Origin: Paraburkholderia flava
GTDB taxonomy: Bacteria; Pseudomonadota; Gammaproteobacteria; Burkholderiales; Burkholderiaceae
DNA: 64,000 bases
Direction of reading: 5' to 3'
Assembly: GCF_004359985.1 (NCBI RefSeq)
Contig: NZ_SMRO01000001.1
Span: 2,084,193-2,148,192 of the forward strand
Made by a program: the position numbers and the translations under genes. Below the pieces are notes generated by a model. That model saw only the letters and a list, made by a program, of their open reading frames with translations, had not been told where the DNA came from and searched no databases. Shown piece after piece: positions 35,303 to 44,019 of this stretch (positions are counted from its first letter, which is position 1; each line of letters starts with the position of its first letter).

Positions 35303-36778
35303 ATGTTGCTGGGCCATCCGGTGCTGTTCAAATCGCTGTGCTATGTCGACGGACGCTGGGTGCATAGCGACAGCGCGTCGACAGTCGCGGTGCAGAATCC
35401 CGCCGACCAGGAAGTGATCGGCCACGTGCCGATGCTCGAAGCGCCGCAGATCGAGGAAGCGGTCGCCGCCGCGCAGCGCGCGTTCGATACGTGGCGCTGG
35501 GTGCCGGTCGCGAAGCGTGCGGCATTGCTGCTGCGCTGGCACGAGCTCGTGCTGCGTCACCAGAACGATCTCGCGGGCATCCTGTCGCTCGAACAGGGCA
35601 AGCCGCTTGCCGAAGCGCGCGGCGAGATCGCGTATGGCGCGAGCTTCATCGAATGGTTCGCGCACGAAGGCCGGCGTCTGTACGGCCGCACGATTCCCAC
35701 GCATATCGACGGCGCGCATCTCGGCACCGTGATCGAACCGGCCGGCGTCGCCGCGCTGATCACGCCGTGGAATTTTCCGTCGGCGATGATCACGCGCAAA
35801 GCGGCCGCCGCACTCGCGGCGGGCTGCACCGTCGTCGTGAAGCCGGCACACGAAACACCGTTCTCGGCGCTCGCACTCGCGCAGCTCGCCGAAGAAGCGG
35901 GCTTTCCGCCGGGCGTGTTCAACGTCGTGCTCGGCGAACCGCAGATGGCGATGGAAACACTGGTCCGCGATCCGCGCGTGCGCACGGTGAGCTTCACCGG
36001 TTCGACGCGCGTCGGCGCACTCGTGATGCAAACCGCCGCGCAGGCGGGCATCAAGAAGACCGCACTCGAACTCGGCGGCAATGCGCCCTTCATCGTCGCG
36101 GCGGACGCCGATCTCGACGAAGCGGTGCGCGTCGCGGTCGCGGCGAAGTTTCAGACGTCGGGGCAGGACTGCTGCGCGGCGAATCGCATTCTCGTGGCGC
36201 GGCCGCTGTACGAACAGTTCGTCGAGCGCTACAGCGATGCGGTGCGTGCGCTGCGTGTCGGCGCGGCGTTCGAAAGCGCGGCCGACGTCGGCCCGCTGAT
36301 GCATCAAGGCGCGTTCGATGCGACTGTCGCGCGTGTCGACGATGCGCGTCGCAAGGGCGCGCGTATCACGACGGGCGGTGCGCCGCATCCACGAGGCGGC
36401 TGGTTCTTCGAGCCGACCGTGATCGCCGACGCAACGCCCGGCATGCGTGTCTACGACGAAGAAAATTTCGCGCCGATTTCGGCGGTGTCGCCGTTCGACA
36501 CGCTCGACGAAGCGATCGATCGCGCGAACGACACCGAGCACGGCCTCGCCGCGTACCTGTGCGCGCGCGACCTGAACACTGTGTTCCAGACGATCCGCCG
36601 GCTCGCGTTCGCGATGGTGTCGGTGAACGGCGCGAAGTTCACCGGCGCGCCGGTGCCGTTCGGCGGGATGAAGGCGTCGGGGCTCGGTCGCGAAGGCGGG
36701 GCCGAAGGCTTCGAGCCGTTCGTCGAGACGCGTTACTTCTGCCTCGGCCAGCTTGGCCTTCCAGGCCAAGCTGCCTGA
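35303..36778 (+). CDS. gabD: NAD(P)-dependent succinate-semialdehyde dehydrogenase family
   Basis: The 491-residue aldehyde dehydrogenase has ITPWNFP, the FTGSTRVG turn, general base Glu256 in LELGG and catalytic Cys290 in SGQDCCAANR. It matches the GabD type (succinate semialdehyde to succinate). The ribosome site AGGAGAG precedes the ATG. The aminotransferase that follows 85 bp downstream makes a semialdehyde from an omega-amine, so the pair reads as GABA or putrescine catabolism. A perfect hairpin spans the last codons (see separate entry). Confidence 0.9.
   Translation: MLLGHPVLFKSLCYVDGRWVHSDSASTVAVQNPADQEVIGHVPMLEAPQIEEAVAAAQRAFDTWRWVPVAKRAALLLRWHELVLRHQNDLAGILSLEQGKPLAEARGEIAYGASFIEWFAHEGRRLYGRTIPTHIDGAHLGTVIEPAGVAALITPWNFPSAMITRKAAAALAAGCTVVVKPAHETPFSALALAQLAEEAGFPPGVFNVVLGEPQMAMETLVRDPRVRTVSFTGSTRVGALVMQTAAQAGIKKTALELGGNAPFIVAADADLDEAVRVAVAAKFQTSGQDCCAANRILVARPLYEQFVERYSDAVRALRVGAAFESAADVGPLMHQGAFDATVARVDDARRKGARITTGGAPHPRGGWFFEPTVIADATPGMRVYDEENFAPISAVSPFDTLDEAIDRANDTEHGLAAYLCARDLNTVFQTIRRLAFAMVSVNGAKFTGAPVPFGGMKASGLGREGGAEGFEPFVETRYFCLGQLGLPGQAA
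36749..36773. promoter_or_regulatory. Perfect 11-bp hairpin inside the 3' end of gabD
   Basis: CAGCTTGGCCT (36749-36759) pairs exactly with AGGCCAAGCTG (36763-36773) around a 3-nt loop, ending 2 bp before the stop codon at 36776. It encodes QLGLPGQA. It may dampen expression of the following aminotransferase or protect the upstream message. Confidence 0.5.
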
Positions 36779-36863
36779 ACCGGCATGATCCTGGCAAATG
36801 AACTTGCTGCATAAGCTTTAACGTCAGCCCAATTCAACGTCACGTCTCAAAGAGAGGACCATC

Positions 36864-38261
36864 ATGACTCAACTCGACCAGCTATTCGCCGCCGACCGCG
36901 CGCACTTCATGCATCCGTCGACGCACGCGCACGATCACGCGAGCGGCGCACTGCCGGGCCGCATCGTCACCGGCGCGAAGGGCATCCGCATCGAGGACCA
37001 TCAGGGAAAGTCGTACATCGACGCGTTCGCGGGACTGTACTGCGTGAATATCGGCTACGGCCGCACTGAAGTCGCCGAAGCGATCTACGAACAGGCGAAG
37101 CAGCTCGCGTACTACCACACGTACGTCGGCCACTCGACCGATACGATCATCGAACTGTCGTCGCGGATCATCGACTGGGCGCCCGCCGGCATGAAGAAGG
37201 TTTACTACGGCATGTCCGGCTCGGACGCGAACGAAACGCAGATCAAGCTCGTCTGGTATTACAACAATGTGCTGGGCCGTCCGAACAAGAAGAAGATCAT
37301 TTCGCGGCAACGCGGCTATCACGGCTCGGGCATCGTCACCGGTAGCCTCACGGGACTCGCGAGTTTTCATCAATGCTTCGATCTACCGATCGATCGCGTG
37401 AAGCACACGGTGTGTCCGCATTGGTATCGGCATGCACCGGCCGGCATGAACGAAGCGCAGTTCGTCGCGTACTGCGTCGAAGAACTCGAGAAGCTGATCG
37501 CTCAGGAAGGCGCCGACACGATCGCCGCGTTCATCGCCGAACCGGTGATGGGCACGGGTGGCATCCTGCCGCCGCCGGCCGGCTACTGGGCCGCGATCCA
37601 GCAGGTGCTGAAGCGCCACGACATCCTGCTGATCAGCGATGAAGTGGTGTGCGGCTTCGGCCGGCTCGGCTCGAAGATGGGCGCGCAGCACTACGGCATC
37701 GAGCCCGATCTCATCACGGTCGCGAAGGGGCTGACGAGTGCGTATGCGCCGCTGTCGGGCGTGATCGTCGGTGAGCGTGTGTGGGACGTGATCGATCGCG
37801 GCTCGCGCGAACTCGGACCGATGGGACACGGCTGGACCTATTCGGGCCACCCGATTTGCGCGGCGGCCGCGCTCGCGAATCTCGACATTCTCGAACGCGA
37901 GAACCTCACGCAGAACGCAGCCGATACCGGCGGCTATCTGCTGCAGCAACTGCATGCCGCGTTCGATGCGCATCCGCTCGTCGGCGAAGTGCGCGGCGCG
38001 GGGATGCTCGCGGCGCTCGAGTTCATGGCGGATCGCGACGAACGCCGGCCATTCGATGCGACGCTGAAGGTCGGGCCGCGCGTGTCGGCTGCTGCGCTGC
38101 AACGCGGTTTGATTGCGCGCGCGATGCCGCACGGCGACATCCTCGGCTTTGCGCCGCCGCTCGTCACGACGCGTGCGGACGTCGACGAGATCGTGCGGCT
38201 CGCGCGCGAAGCAGTCGATGAAGTCGCGGGCCAGGTGCTTGCGCAGCCGGCCTCCGCATAA
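36864..38261 (+). CDS. Class III (omega) aminotransferase, GABA/putrescine type
   Basis: The 465-residue PLP enzyme has the class III hallmarks: GMSGSDANETQIKL, the SDEVVCGFGRLG block with the PLP-binding Asp, and the Schiff-base Lys288 in ITVAKGLTSAY. This group transfers the terminal amino group of GABA, putrescine or beta-alanine to pyruvate. Adjacent gabD supplies the next step to succinate. A strong hairpin (38309-38339) follows the gene. Confidence 0.9.
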   Translation: MTQLDQLFAADRAHFMHPSTHAHDHASGALPGRIVTGAKGIRIEDHQGKSYIDAFAGLYCVNIGYGRTEVAEAIYEQAKQLAYYHTYVGHSTDTIIELSSRIIDWAPAGMKKVYYGMSGSDANETQIKLVWYYNNVLGRPNKKKIISRQRGYHGSGIVTGSLTGLASFHQCFDLPIDRVKHTVCPHWYRHAPAGMNEAQFVAYCVEELEKLIAQEGADTIAAFIAEPVMGTGGILPPPAGYWAAIQQVLKRHDILLISDEVVCGFGRLGSKMGAQHYGIEPDLITVAKGLTSAYAPLSGVIVGERVWDVIDRGSRELGPMGHGWTYSGHPICAAAALANLDILERENLTQNAADTGGYLLQQLHAAFDAHPLVGEVRGAGMLAALEFMADRDERRPFDATLKVGPRVSAAALQRGLIARAMPHGDILGFAPPLVTTRADVDEIVRLAREAVDEVAGQVLAQPASA

Positions 38262-38308
38262 CGCGAAACACGCGTAAACAACGCACGCGCAAACACGCGC
38301 ACAGCCGC

Positions 38309-38339
38309 GCCGCTGCATGCCATCAGGGCATGCAGCGGC
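38309..38339 (+). terminator. Strong hairpin after the aminotransferase, weak U-tract
   Basis: GCCGCTGCATGCC (38309-38321) pairs with GGCATGCAGCGGC (38327-38339) around a 5-nt loop, 48 bp after the stop codon. Only TT follows, so efficiency is uncertain. Confidence 0.6.
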
Positions 38340-38406
38340 TTCGCAAACGGGCAATTGGCGTGTTATAAGCCCAAGACAGACTTTTTGTGCCAACAGAGGA
38401 ACTGTC

Positions 38407-38424
38407 ATGGGGGACACCCAATGA
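38407..38424 (+). promoter_or_regulatory. 5-codon mini-ORF with ATGA overlap before ggt
   Basis: AGAGGA is followed by ATG at 38407 coding MGDTQ and a stop (38422-38424) that overlaps the ggt ATG at 38421. Ribosomes ending the mini-ORF could restart on ggt. The GGGGGA just inside it also serves as the ggt ribosome site. Confidence 0.4.
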
Positions 38425-40154
38425 AATTAATCGAAAAAAGCAAGTTGTCCGCTGCCGCTCTCGCAACTGTCGCGCTCGTTTCCGTTTCTGCAGGCTTTAT
38501 CGAAACCGCACCGGCGTACGCGAAAGCCCCGTCGAAGGCACAGCCGACCGTACTCGATGCGTCGGCCGTCGCGGTCTCGGACAAGTACGGCGCAGATGCC
38601 GCCGAACAGATTTTCAAGGAAGGCGGCAACGCGGTCGATGCTGCCGTCGCGATTGCGTTCACGCTCGCCGTCACGTATCCCGAAGCAGGCAACCTCGGCG
38701 GCGGCGGCTTCATGACGCTGTACGTCAACGGCAAGCCGTACTTCATCGACTATCGCGAACGCGCGCCGCTCGCGGCAACCAAGAACATGTACCTCGACGA
38801 CCAGGGCAATGTCGTCAAGGACAAGAGCCTGATCGGTTACTACGCGGTCGGCGTGCCGGGCACGGTGGCCGGCATGTGGGAAGCGCAGCATCGCTTCGGC
38901 AAGCTGACGTGGAAGCAGGTGCTCGCGCCCGCGCTGAAGTACGCACGCGATGGTTTCGTCGTCGACGAGCAGCTCGAGAAGCGACGCGAGGACGCGTCGA
39001 AGGATATCGCCGGCAGGACGAACTTCGACACGTACTTCGGCGGGATGAAGCAGGGCGCGACGTTCAAGCAGCCCGATCTTGCCGCGGTACTCGCGCGCAT
39101 CTCGAACAATGGCGCGAAGGAGTTCTACGACGGCAAGACGGCCGACCTGATCGCGGCCGCGATGCGCGGTCACGGGCTCATCACGAAGCAGGACTTGCAG
39201 CAGTACAAGGCCGTGTGGCGTCAGCCGATCCAGGGCAAGTGGAACGGCTATGACGTGATCACCGCGCCGCCTCCGAGTTCGGGCGGTATCGGCTTGCTGC
39301 AACTGCTGCAGATGAAGGCCGACCTTGCGCCGGACTTCAAGGACGTCACGCTGAATTCGCCGCAATACGTGCACCTGATCGCGGAAATCGAGAAGCGCGT
39401 GTTCGCGGACCGCGCGCAATACCTCGGCGACCCGGATTTCTATAAGGTGCCGATTGCACAGCTGACCGACCCCGCGTACATCGCGAAGCGCGCGGCCGAA
39501 GTGAATCCGGACAAACCGTCCGACACGAAGAGCGTGCAGCCGGGCCTCGGCACGTCGATGCCGGAGAAGGCGGAAACGACGCACTTCTCGGTGGTCGACA
39601 AGTGGGGTAACGCGGTGTCGAACACGTACACGCTGAACGGCTGGTTCGGTTCGGGCGTCGTCGCGGAAGGCACGGGCATCCTGCTGAACGACGAGATGGA
39701 CGACTTCTCCGCGAAGCCGGGCGTCGCGAACATGTTCGGCGTGGTGGGCAGCGACGCGAACTCGATTGAACCGAAGAAGCGTCCGCTGTCGTCGATGAGC
39801 CCGACCATCATGACGAAGGACGGCAAGGTGTCGCTCGTGATCGGCACGCCGGGCGGCTCGCGGATCTTCACGTCGATCTTCCAGGTGATCAACAACATCT
39901 ACGACTTCAACATGCCGCTGAAGGATGCGGTCGCCGCGATGCGCTTCCATCACCAGTTGTTGCCGCCGAACACGATCTTCTGGGAGCCGTACCATCCGAT
40001 CGACGGCGAACTCGCGAAGCAGATCGAAGCGAAGGGCTACGTGCTGAAGGGGCAGGATTTCAGCGGCGACATCCAGGCGATCAAGATCAACGGCGATACG
40101 CCGGAGCCGGCAGCGGATCCGCGTGGGCGTGGGGTGACGCGGTTGATTCGGTGA
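38421..40154 (+). CDS. ggt: Gamma-glutamyltransferase, periplasmic
   Basis: Start at 38421 yields a signal peptide (to about residue 35, ending APAYA) and a 577-residue precursor; the frame stays open upstream to 38355. The autocatalytic nucleophile is Thr387 in ETTHFSVVD, after which the chain is cleaved into two subunits. Supporting motifs are GGGGFM, SMSPTIM and TPGGSRIFT. It moves or hydrolyses gamma-glutamyl groups, for example from glutathione, in the periplasm. The strong terminator at 40188-40211 ends the unit. Confidence 0.94.
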   Translation: MKLIEKSKLSAAALATVALVSVSAGFIETAPAYAKAPSKAQPTVLDASAVAVSDKYGADAAEQIFKEGGNAVDAAVAIAFTLAVTYPEAGNLGGGGFMTLYVNGKPYFIDYRERAPLAATKNMYLDDQGNVVKDKSLIGYYAVGVPGTVAGMWEAQHRFGKLTWKQVLAPALKYARDGFVVDEQLEKRREDASKDIAGRTNFDTYFGGMKQGATFKQPDLAAVLARISNNGAKEFYDGKTADLIAAAMRGHGLITKQDLQQYKAVWRQPIQGKWNGYDVITAPPPSSGGIGLLQLLQMKADLAPDFKDVTLNSPQYVHLIAEIEKRVFADRAQYLGDPDFYKVPIAQLTDPAYIAKRAAEVNPDKPSDTKSVQPGLGTSMPEKAETTHFSVVDKWGNAVSNTYTLNGWFGSGVVAEGTGILLNDEMDDFSAKPGVANMFGVVGSDANSIEPKKRPLSSMSPTIMTKDGKVSLVIGTPGGSRIFTSIFQVINNIYDFNMPLKDAVAAMRFHHQLLPPNTIFWEPYHPIDGELAKQIEAKGYVLKGQDFSGDIQAIKINGDTPEPAADPRGRGVTRLIR

Positions 40155-40187
40155 TGCTAGTTTGACGAGGTGGTGCTGTAGTGAGGA

Positions 40188-40211
40188 AGGCGTCCTGCGG
40201 GACGCCTTTTT
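40188..40211 (+). terminator. Terminator after ggt
   Basis: AGGCGTCC pairs with GGACGCCT within 40188-40207 and five T follow. The stem sits 34 bp after the stop. Confidence 0.9.
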
Positions 40212-40236
40212 CTTGATCTGATGACTTTGGACGGGT

Positions 40237-41415
40237 TTATTTGACGCCGTCGCGAGACGGCGTTTCGGCGAGGGCCGTGTCCGCCGGTCCCCATCCCGGG
40301 ATGTTCAGGTAGTAGCGGGTCGAGCGCCCGGCACCGACCTGGGACAACAGCCCCATGTCCTCGAGTTCGATGAGTTCACGCGAGGCCGTGGCTCGCGACG
40401 TGCCGCCGATACTCTCGTATTTTTTTGTGCTCATGCCGCCTTCGAACCCGTTGGGTCCGGCGTCGAGGAGCAGGTTGACGACTTTGCGTTGTCGGGTCGT
40501 GAGTACCTTGTCCTGATGGTTCATCCAGAAGACGGCTTTGCCGAGCGCGGCATCTACGGCCGTGGACGCCTCTTCGCAGGACACGCGCACCTGTTCGACG
40601 AACCATAGAACCCATTCGGTCACGTCCAGATCGCCGTGCTGCGCGCGTTCGAGCTGCTCGTAGTAGTCCCGTCGCCGGTCGAGCAGGCGCTGCGAGGTTC
40701 GGATCAGGCGGCTGACTTCGCCGCTGTCGCGTGCCAGCACAAGGTCGATGAGGACCCGGCCGATGCGGCCATTGCCATCCTCGAACGGGTGGATCGTTTC
40801 GAACCAGAGATGAGCGAGCGCCGCCTTGACCAGACTGTCGTGTTCGGTCGTCGCGTTGAACCAGTCGAGGAGCGTCTGCATGTCGGCCGGAACGCGGTCC
40901 GACGACGGGGCCTCGTAGTGGATTTTTTCGCGCCCGAGATGCCCGCTGACGATCTGCATCGGCTCCGCATGCTGGCGGTAGGCGCCGACAAGAATGCGGG
41001 TCATGCCCGAGTAGCCGGTCGGAAAGAGTGCAGCCTGCCACGCGTACAGACGTTCGTGCGTGAGCGGCGCTTCTCTTTGCCGCACCGCGTCGTCCATGAT
41101 GTCGAGCAGGCCTTCGACGTTGCGGGGCGCGTTGGGCCCATCCTGATTCCCGACACCTAAGCGCCGCGCCACGGACGAGCGCACGGCAGTGAGGTCGATA
41201 CGTTCGCCCTCGATGGCGGCCGTCGCAACCGCGTCCTGGCTCCAGGCTTCGGCGGCGAGTTCGAGGCGCTGTTCGAAGCCAAGGCTCGCCAGTTTGCCTT
41301 CGACGACGCCTTGAGCTCGATGCGCGCGGGCCAGCTCACCGCCGACGCGAACCGCGTCGTAGTGCATCCCGGGCCACGTGGGGGCTTGCCAGATGAGCGA
41401 AGGGGGCGATGACAT
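40237..41415 (-). CDS. Fic family protein with N-terminal inhibitory motif and C-terminal winged helix
   Basis: The 392-residue protein has a DUF4172-type N-terminus (WQAPTWPGMHYD), the inhibitory motif [S/T]xxxE[G/N] at T65-E69-G70 (TAAIEG), and the complete Fic core HPFEDGNGRIGR at 209-220. Fic enzymes add AMP to target proteins; the inhibitory Glu keeps them off and class II members carry it in the N-terminal helix as here. Residues 300-380 form a winged helix-turn-helix (TTRQRKVVNLLLDAG, SRATASRELIELEDMGLL) that probably binds DNA. The promoter region carries four copies of a 9-bp half-site (41451-41527). Confidence 0.93.
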   Translation of the reverse strand: MSSPPSLIWQAPTWPGMHYDAVRVGGELARAHRAQGVVEGKLASLGFEQRLELAAEAWSQDAVATAAIEGERIDLTAVRSSVARRLGVGNQDGPNAPRNVEGLLDIMDDAVRQREAPLTHERLYAWQAALFPTGYSGMTRILVGAYRQHAEPMQIVSGHLGREKIHYEAPSSDRVPADMQTLLDWFNATTEHDSLVKAALAHLWFETIHPFEDGNGRIGRVLIDLVLARDSGEVSRLIRTSQRLLDRRRDYYEQLERAQHGDLDVTEWVLWFVEQVRVSCEEASTAVDAALGKAVFWMNHQDKVLTTRQRKVVNLLLDAGPNGFEGGMSTKKYESIGGTSRATASRELIELEDMGLLSQVGAGRSTRYYLNIPGWGPADTALAETPSRDGVK

Positions 41416-41450
41416 GGTCTTGGGTGAGCGCTGAGGCGATTGTGGGTGCT

Positions 41451-41527
41451 ATTCGACTCGGATTGTGAGTCGAATAAGTATAGCTCACGATGAGTCGATT
41501 GACTGTCTAATCGACTCAAATCGTGAG
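41451..41527 (-). promoter_or_regulatory. Operator array and promoter of the fic gene
   Basis: The 9-mer GAGTCGA[A/T]T or its complement occurs four times. Pair one, 41451-41459 and 41467-41475, is an exact inverted repeat. Pair two, 41492-41500 and 41509-41517, is inverted with an 8-bp spacer and is flanked by a further inverted pair CTCACGAT (41484-41491) and ATCGTGAG (41520-41527). TATACT (minus strand, 41482-41477), a near-consensus -10, lies between the two pairs. Binding here would block transcription, most simply by the Fic protein's own winged helix. Confidence 0.8.
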
Positions 41528-41592
41528 TTGATAGCTGCGCCACTTTTTTTCACAGCAGCAAGCACCTCGCCCCACCCAGCACCCCCATCACT

Positions 41593-42633
41593 TCAAGCCT
41601 GCGCGCTCGGCGTCACCGTCAGCTCAACCCGCTGCGCCCCACGCAGCACCGACACGGCTACCGGACGATCGATCCTCGACGCGTCGAGTGTGCGTTGCAG
41701 ACTGTCCACGCCGTCGATCGGCTGCTCATCGAGCGCGACGATGCGGTCGCCGGTCTGCAGGCCACCGGCCGCGGCCGGGCTGCCCTTGACGACTTCCATC
41801 ACATGCACGCCGCTCGACGCCGTGAGCCCGAAGTAGCGCTGCACGCGTCGCGAGATCGGCGTCGTCGTGCCCGCGACGCCGATGTACGCGCGCCGCACGC
41901 GACCATACGTGAACAGCTGCATGATCACCCACTTCGCGGTATCGATCGCGGTGGCGAAGCAGATCGCCTGCGCGCCCGGAATGATAGCGGTGTTCACGCC
42001 GATCACCTGACCCGCCGAATTGATCAGCGGGCCGCCCGAGTTGCCGGGGTTCAGCGCGGCGTCGGTCTGGATCACGTCGTAGATCATGCGGCCCGACGTC
42101 GAGCGCAGCGACCGGCCGAGCGCGGAGATCACGCCGGTCGTCACGGTCTGCGCGAGGCCGAGCGGATTGCCGACCGCGATCGCGATCTGACCGACCTGCA
42201 ATTTGCCCGATTCGCCAAGCTCGACGTGCGGCAGCGGCTCCGCCGAGCCGATCCGCAGCACCGCGAGGTCACTGTCCGGATCGTCGCCGACCAGATCGGC
42301 GTCGTAGGTCGCGCCTTCGGCGAGCGTCACGCGGATGTGCGTCGCGCCGTGCACGACGTGGCTATTGGTCAGCAGATAGCCGTCGGGTGTGAACAGGAAG
42401 CCCGAACCGGTGCCGCCGCGTGCGCCACGGCCGTTCGAGTCGCCGGGCGTGCGGCGCTCGACAGAAATGTAGGCGACCGCCTGCCGCACGCGCTCCAGCG
42501 CGCCGATGACGGTGCGGGAGTACTGGTCGAGCAGGGCGGCATCGGCGAGCGGATTCGAGGTGAGGGTGTCGGGCGCGGCGCCCGCCGCTTCGGCACCCGA
42601 TAAATCGTCAATGAAACGGGGACGGCTTCCCAT
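41593..42633 (-). CDS. S1C (HtrA/DegP-like) serine protease with one PDZ domain, no signal peptide
   Basis: The 346-residue protein has the S1C triad His92 (TNSHVVHG), Asp122 (DSDLAVL) and Ser199 (NPGNSGGPL), followed by a PDZ domain at about 245-335 (GSPAAAGGLQTGDRIVALD). HtrA enzymes are normally periplasmic, but here no signal or membrane segment precedes the protease domain and no in-frame extension exists. The N-terminal 50 residues are polar. It therefore looks cytoplasmic, or non-classically exported. Confidence 0.88.
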   Translation of the reverse strand: MGSRPRFIDDLSGAEAAGAAPDTLTSNPLADAALLDQYSRTVIGALERVRQAVAYISVERRTPGDSNGRGARGGTGSGFLFTPDGYLLTNSHVVHGATHIRVTLAEGATYDADLVGDDPDSDLAVLRIGSAEPLPHVELGESGKLQVGQIAIAVGNPLGLAQTVTTGVISALGRSLRSTSGRMIYDVIQTDAALNPGNSGGPLINSAGQVIGVNTAIIPGAQAICFATAIDTAKWVIMQLFTYGRVRRAYIGVAGTTTPISRRVQRYFGLTASSGVHVMEVVKGSPAAAGGLQTGDRIVALDEQPIDGVDSLQRTLDASRIDRPVAVSVLRGAQRVELTVTPSAQA

Positions 42634-42861
42634 GGCGAAGCTCCGATAAACGGGATCGGAGATGCGGGGCTGGGGAGGGGTTTTTCAAGGGCGGTCGGGT
42701 GCGATGCTGCGGCGGTAGACCTTTCGTGTGTCGACTCGACAGGCGATGCTATGCTCAGACGCCTCCCGTCGATATGAATTCAGTTTGCCGATGCAAAACC
42801 TTTGTTCGATCCGCCGTGTCCGCGCGACCGATCTGCCGACAGTCGATGTCGAGCGCAACCC

Positions 42862-43566
42862 ATGCTGACCTCCTGCTTCTGGAGCGGCGACGCGATGCGC
42901 AGCCGACGCGTGAGCGACATCGTGCTATCCGGCACGGTCGACGTGCCTGCACCGTCTGCACGTCTGCTTGCGGACTGGGAAAGAGAGATATCGACACGCA
43001 TGGTGCTGGAGCCCGGTGACGTCGAGCCGATGCCTCTCGCGCGAGCGCAGGCGCGCTGGCCGGACTACACGTGCTGCGTGCAGGCCGTGTCCGACTGGAC
43101 GCGTGAGCTTGGACTGCCTGGCGTACTGGCCTCCAGCGACGTCGCCCTCATGGCCTGCCGCGGTGCGCGCTACCACCATGACGGCGAGCAATATGGCGGC
43201 TCGGCCTTTTGCAATCTTTTCCTGAGTGAGGACAGGGGGCTGGATGTGCATTTTCCCGCTTTGGGCCAGCGCATTCCGCTAAGCCGGGGAACGGTTCTGA
43301 TCTTCGATACCGGCCAGCCTCATGGCGTCATTCGACGCGGCCGCAGCGGCTTCGATCTTGCCGACTTCTCGATGGACCAGGATGACGTCCAGATCTTCCT
43401 GACCTGGGAACTTCCCATTGAAGATCCTCATGTCGCGCATGCACTGAAGGTTGCCTTCGACATCGCGCCTTCGACCTCATTGCAACCGAACGACGAAGGC
43501 GTCCGGTTAAATGGCGAACGGGTTTACGTGTGCCCGGAGTCGGGTCGTTGGAGCAGGATCGACTGA
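42862..43566 (+). CDS. 2-oxoglutarate/iron oxygenase-like protein
   Basis: The start is ambiguous (42862 or 42895, the latter with GGAG at spacing 10). The 234-residue protein has HHD at 105-107 and a second His154 in GQPHGVI within a double-stranded beta-helix core (LFLSEDRGLDVHFP, RGTVLIFDTGQPHG), as in Fe(II)/2-oxoglutarate oxygenases. No close neighbour gives the substrate. Assignment to the superfamily is moderately firm; the reaction is unknown. Confidence 0.6.
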   Translation: MLTSCFWSGDAMRSRRVSDIVLSGTVDVPAPSARLLADWEREISTRMVLEPGDVEPMPLARAQARWPDYTCCVQAVSDWTRELGLPGVLASSDVALMACRGARYHHDGEQYGGSAFCNLFLSEDRGLDVHFPALGQRIPLSRGTVLIFDTGQPHGVIRRGRSGFDLADFSMDQDDVQIFLTWELPIEDPHVAHALKVAFDIAPSTSLQPNDEGVRLNGERVYVCPESGRWSRID

Positions 43567-43580
43567 TTGCAGGGATGACT

Positions 43581-43982
43581 TCACCCAAAAGCCCACGCCC
43601 ATGCCGCGCGAACACGACGCGCACGGTCTTCGAAGAGATACGACGCAACCAGCGCGAGAAGACCCGAAGTAATACCCGTCACGATGTGCTCGATATAAGG
43701 AATGCGGTAGCGACTCGCATGCGAGTAGGCGTCGCCCAACATTGTCAGGACACCGACGACCAGCGCGTTGCCGTATCGATTTCCGTAGAGTTTCGACGCG
43801 GGTGTGAAAGTCAGCAGCACGGCGAGGAGCCCGGTGAACAGACCTGTCCTGAATGCAATCGACCAGTGGACAAGGCTCATGACATTGCCCCAGCTTCCCT
43901 GCATGCAGGTCATGCATGCGCTGGTTGGTTGCCAGAAACGCTGGATAAACAGCCTGAAGCGGCGCTTCCACTCACTCGACAT
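43581..43982 (-). CDS. Small membrane protein of unknown function
   Basis: The 133-residue product has two or three hydrophobic segments (SIAFRTGLFTGLLAVLLTF, ALVVGVLTMLGDAY, IVTGITSGLLALVASYLF) and a Cys pair CMTC near residue 24. A plus-strand frame covers the same bases but lacks such regular structure. It ends the minus-strand run that starts at 44989. Confidence 0.6.
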   Translation of the reverse strand: MSSEWKRRFRLFIQRFWQPTSACMTCMQGSWGNVMSLVHWSIAFRTGLFTGLLAVLLTFTPASKLYGNRYGNALVVGVLTMLGDAYSHASRYRIPYIEHIVTGITSGLLALVASYLFEDRARRVRAAWAWAFG

Positions 43983-44019
43983 GATCTTTTGCCTCTGCTG
44001 CGGCCGATGCTGCTATACG

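Noticed and set aside
33926..36769. Very long minus-strand open frame (947 codons) opposite the amidase and gabD genes
   Set aside because: Arg/His/Ala-rich shadow frame of GC-rich coding DNA on the other strand; no domain or signal visible.
42802..42861. Longer N-terminus for the 2-oxoglutarate oxygenase-like gene
   Set aside because: The extension is Cys/Arg-rich, lacks a ribosome site and looks non-coding.
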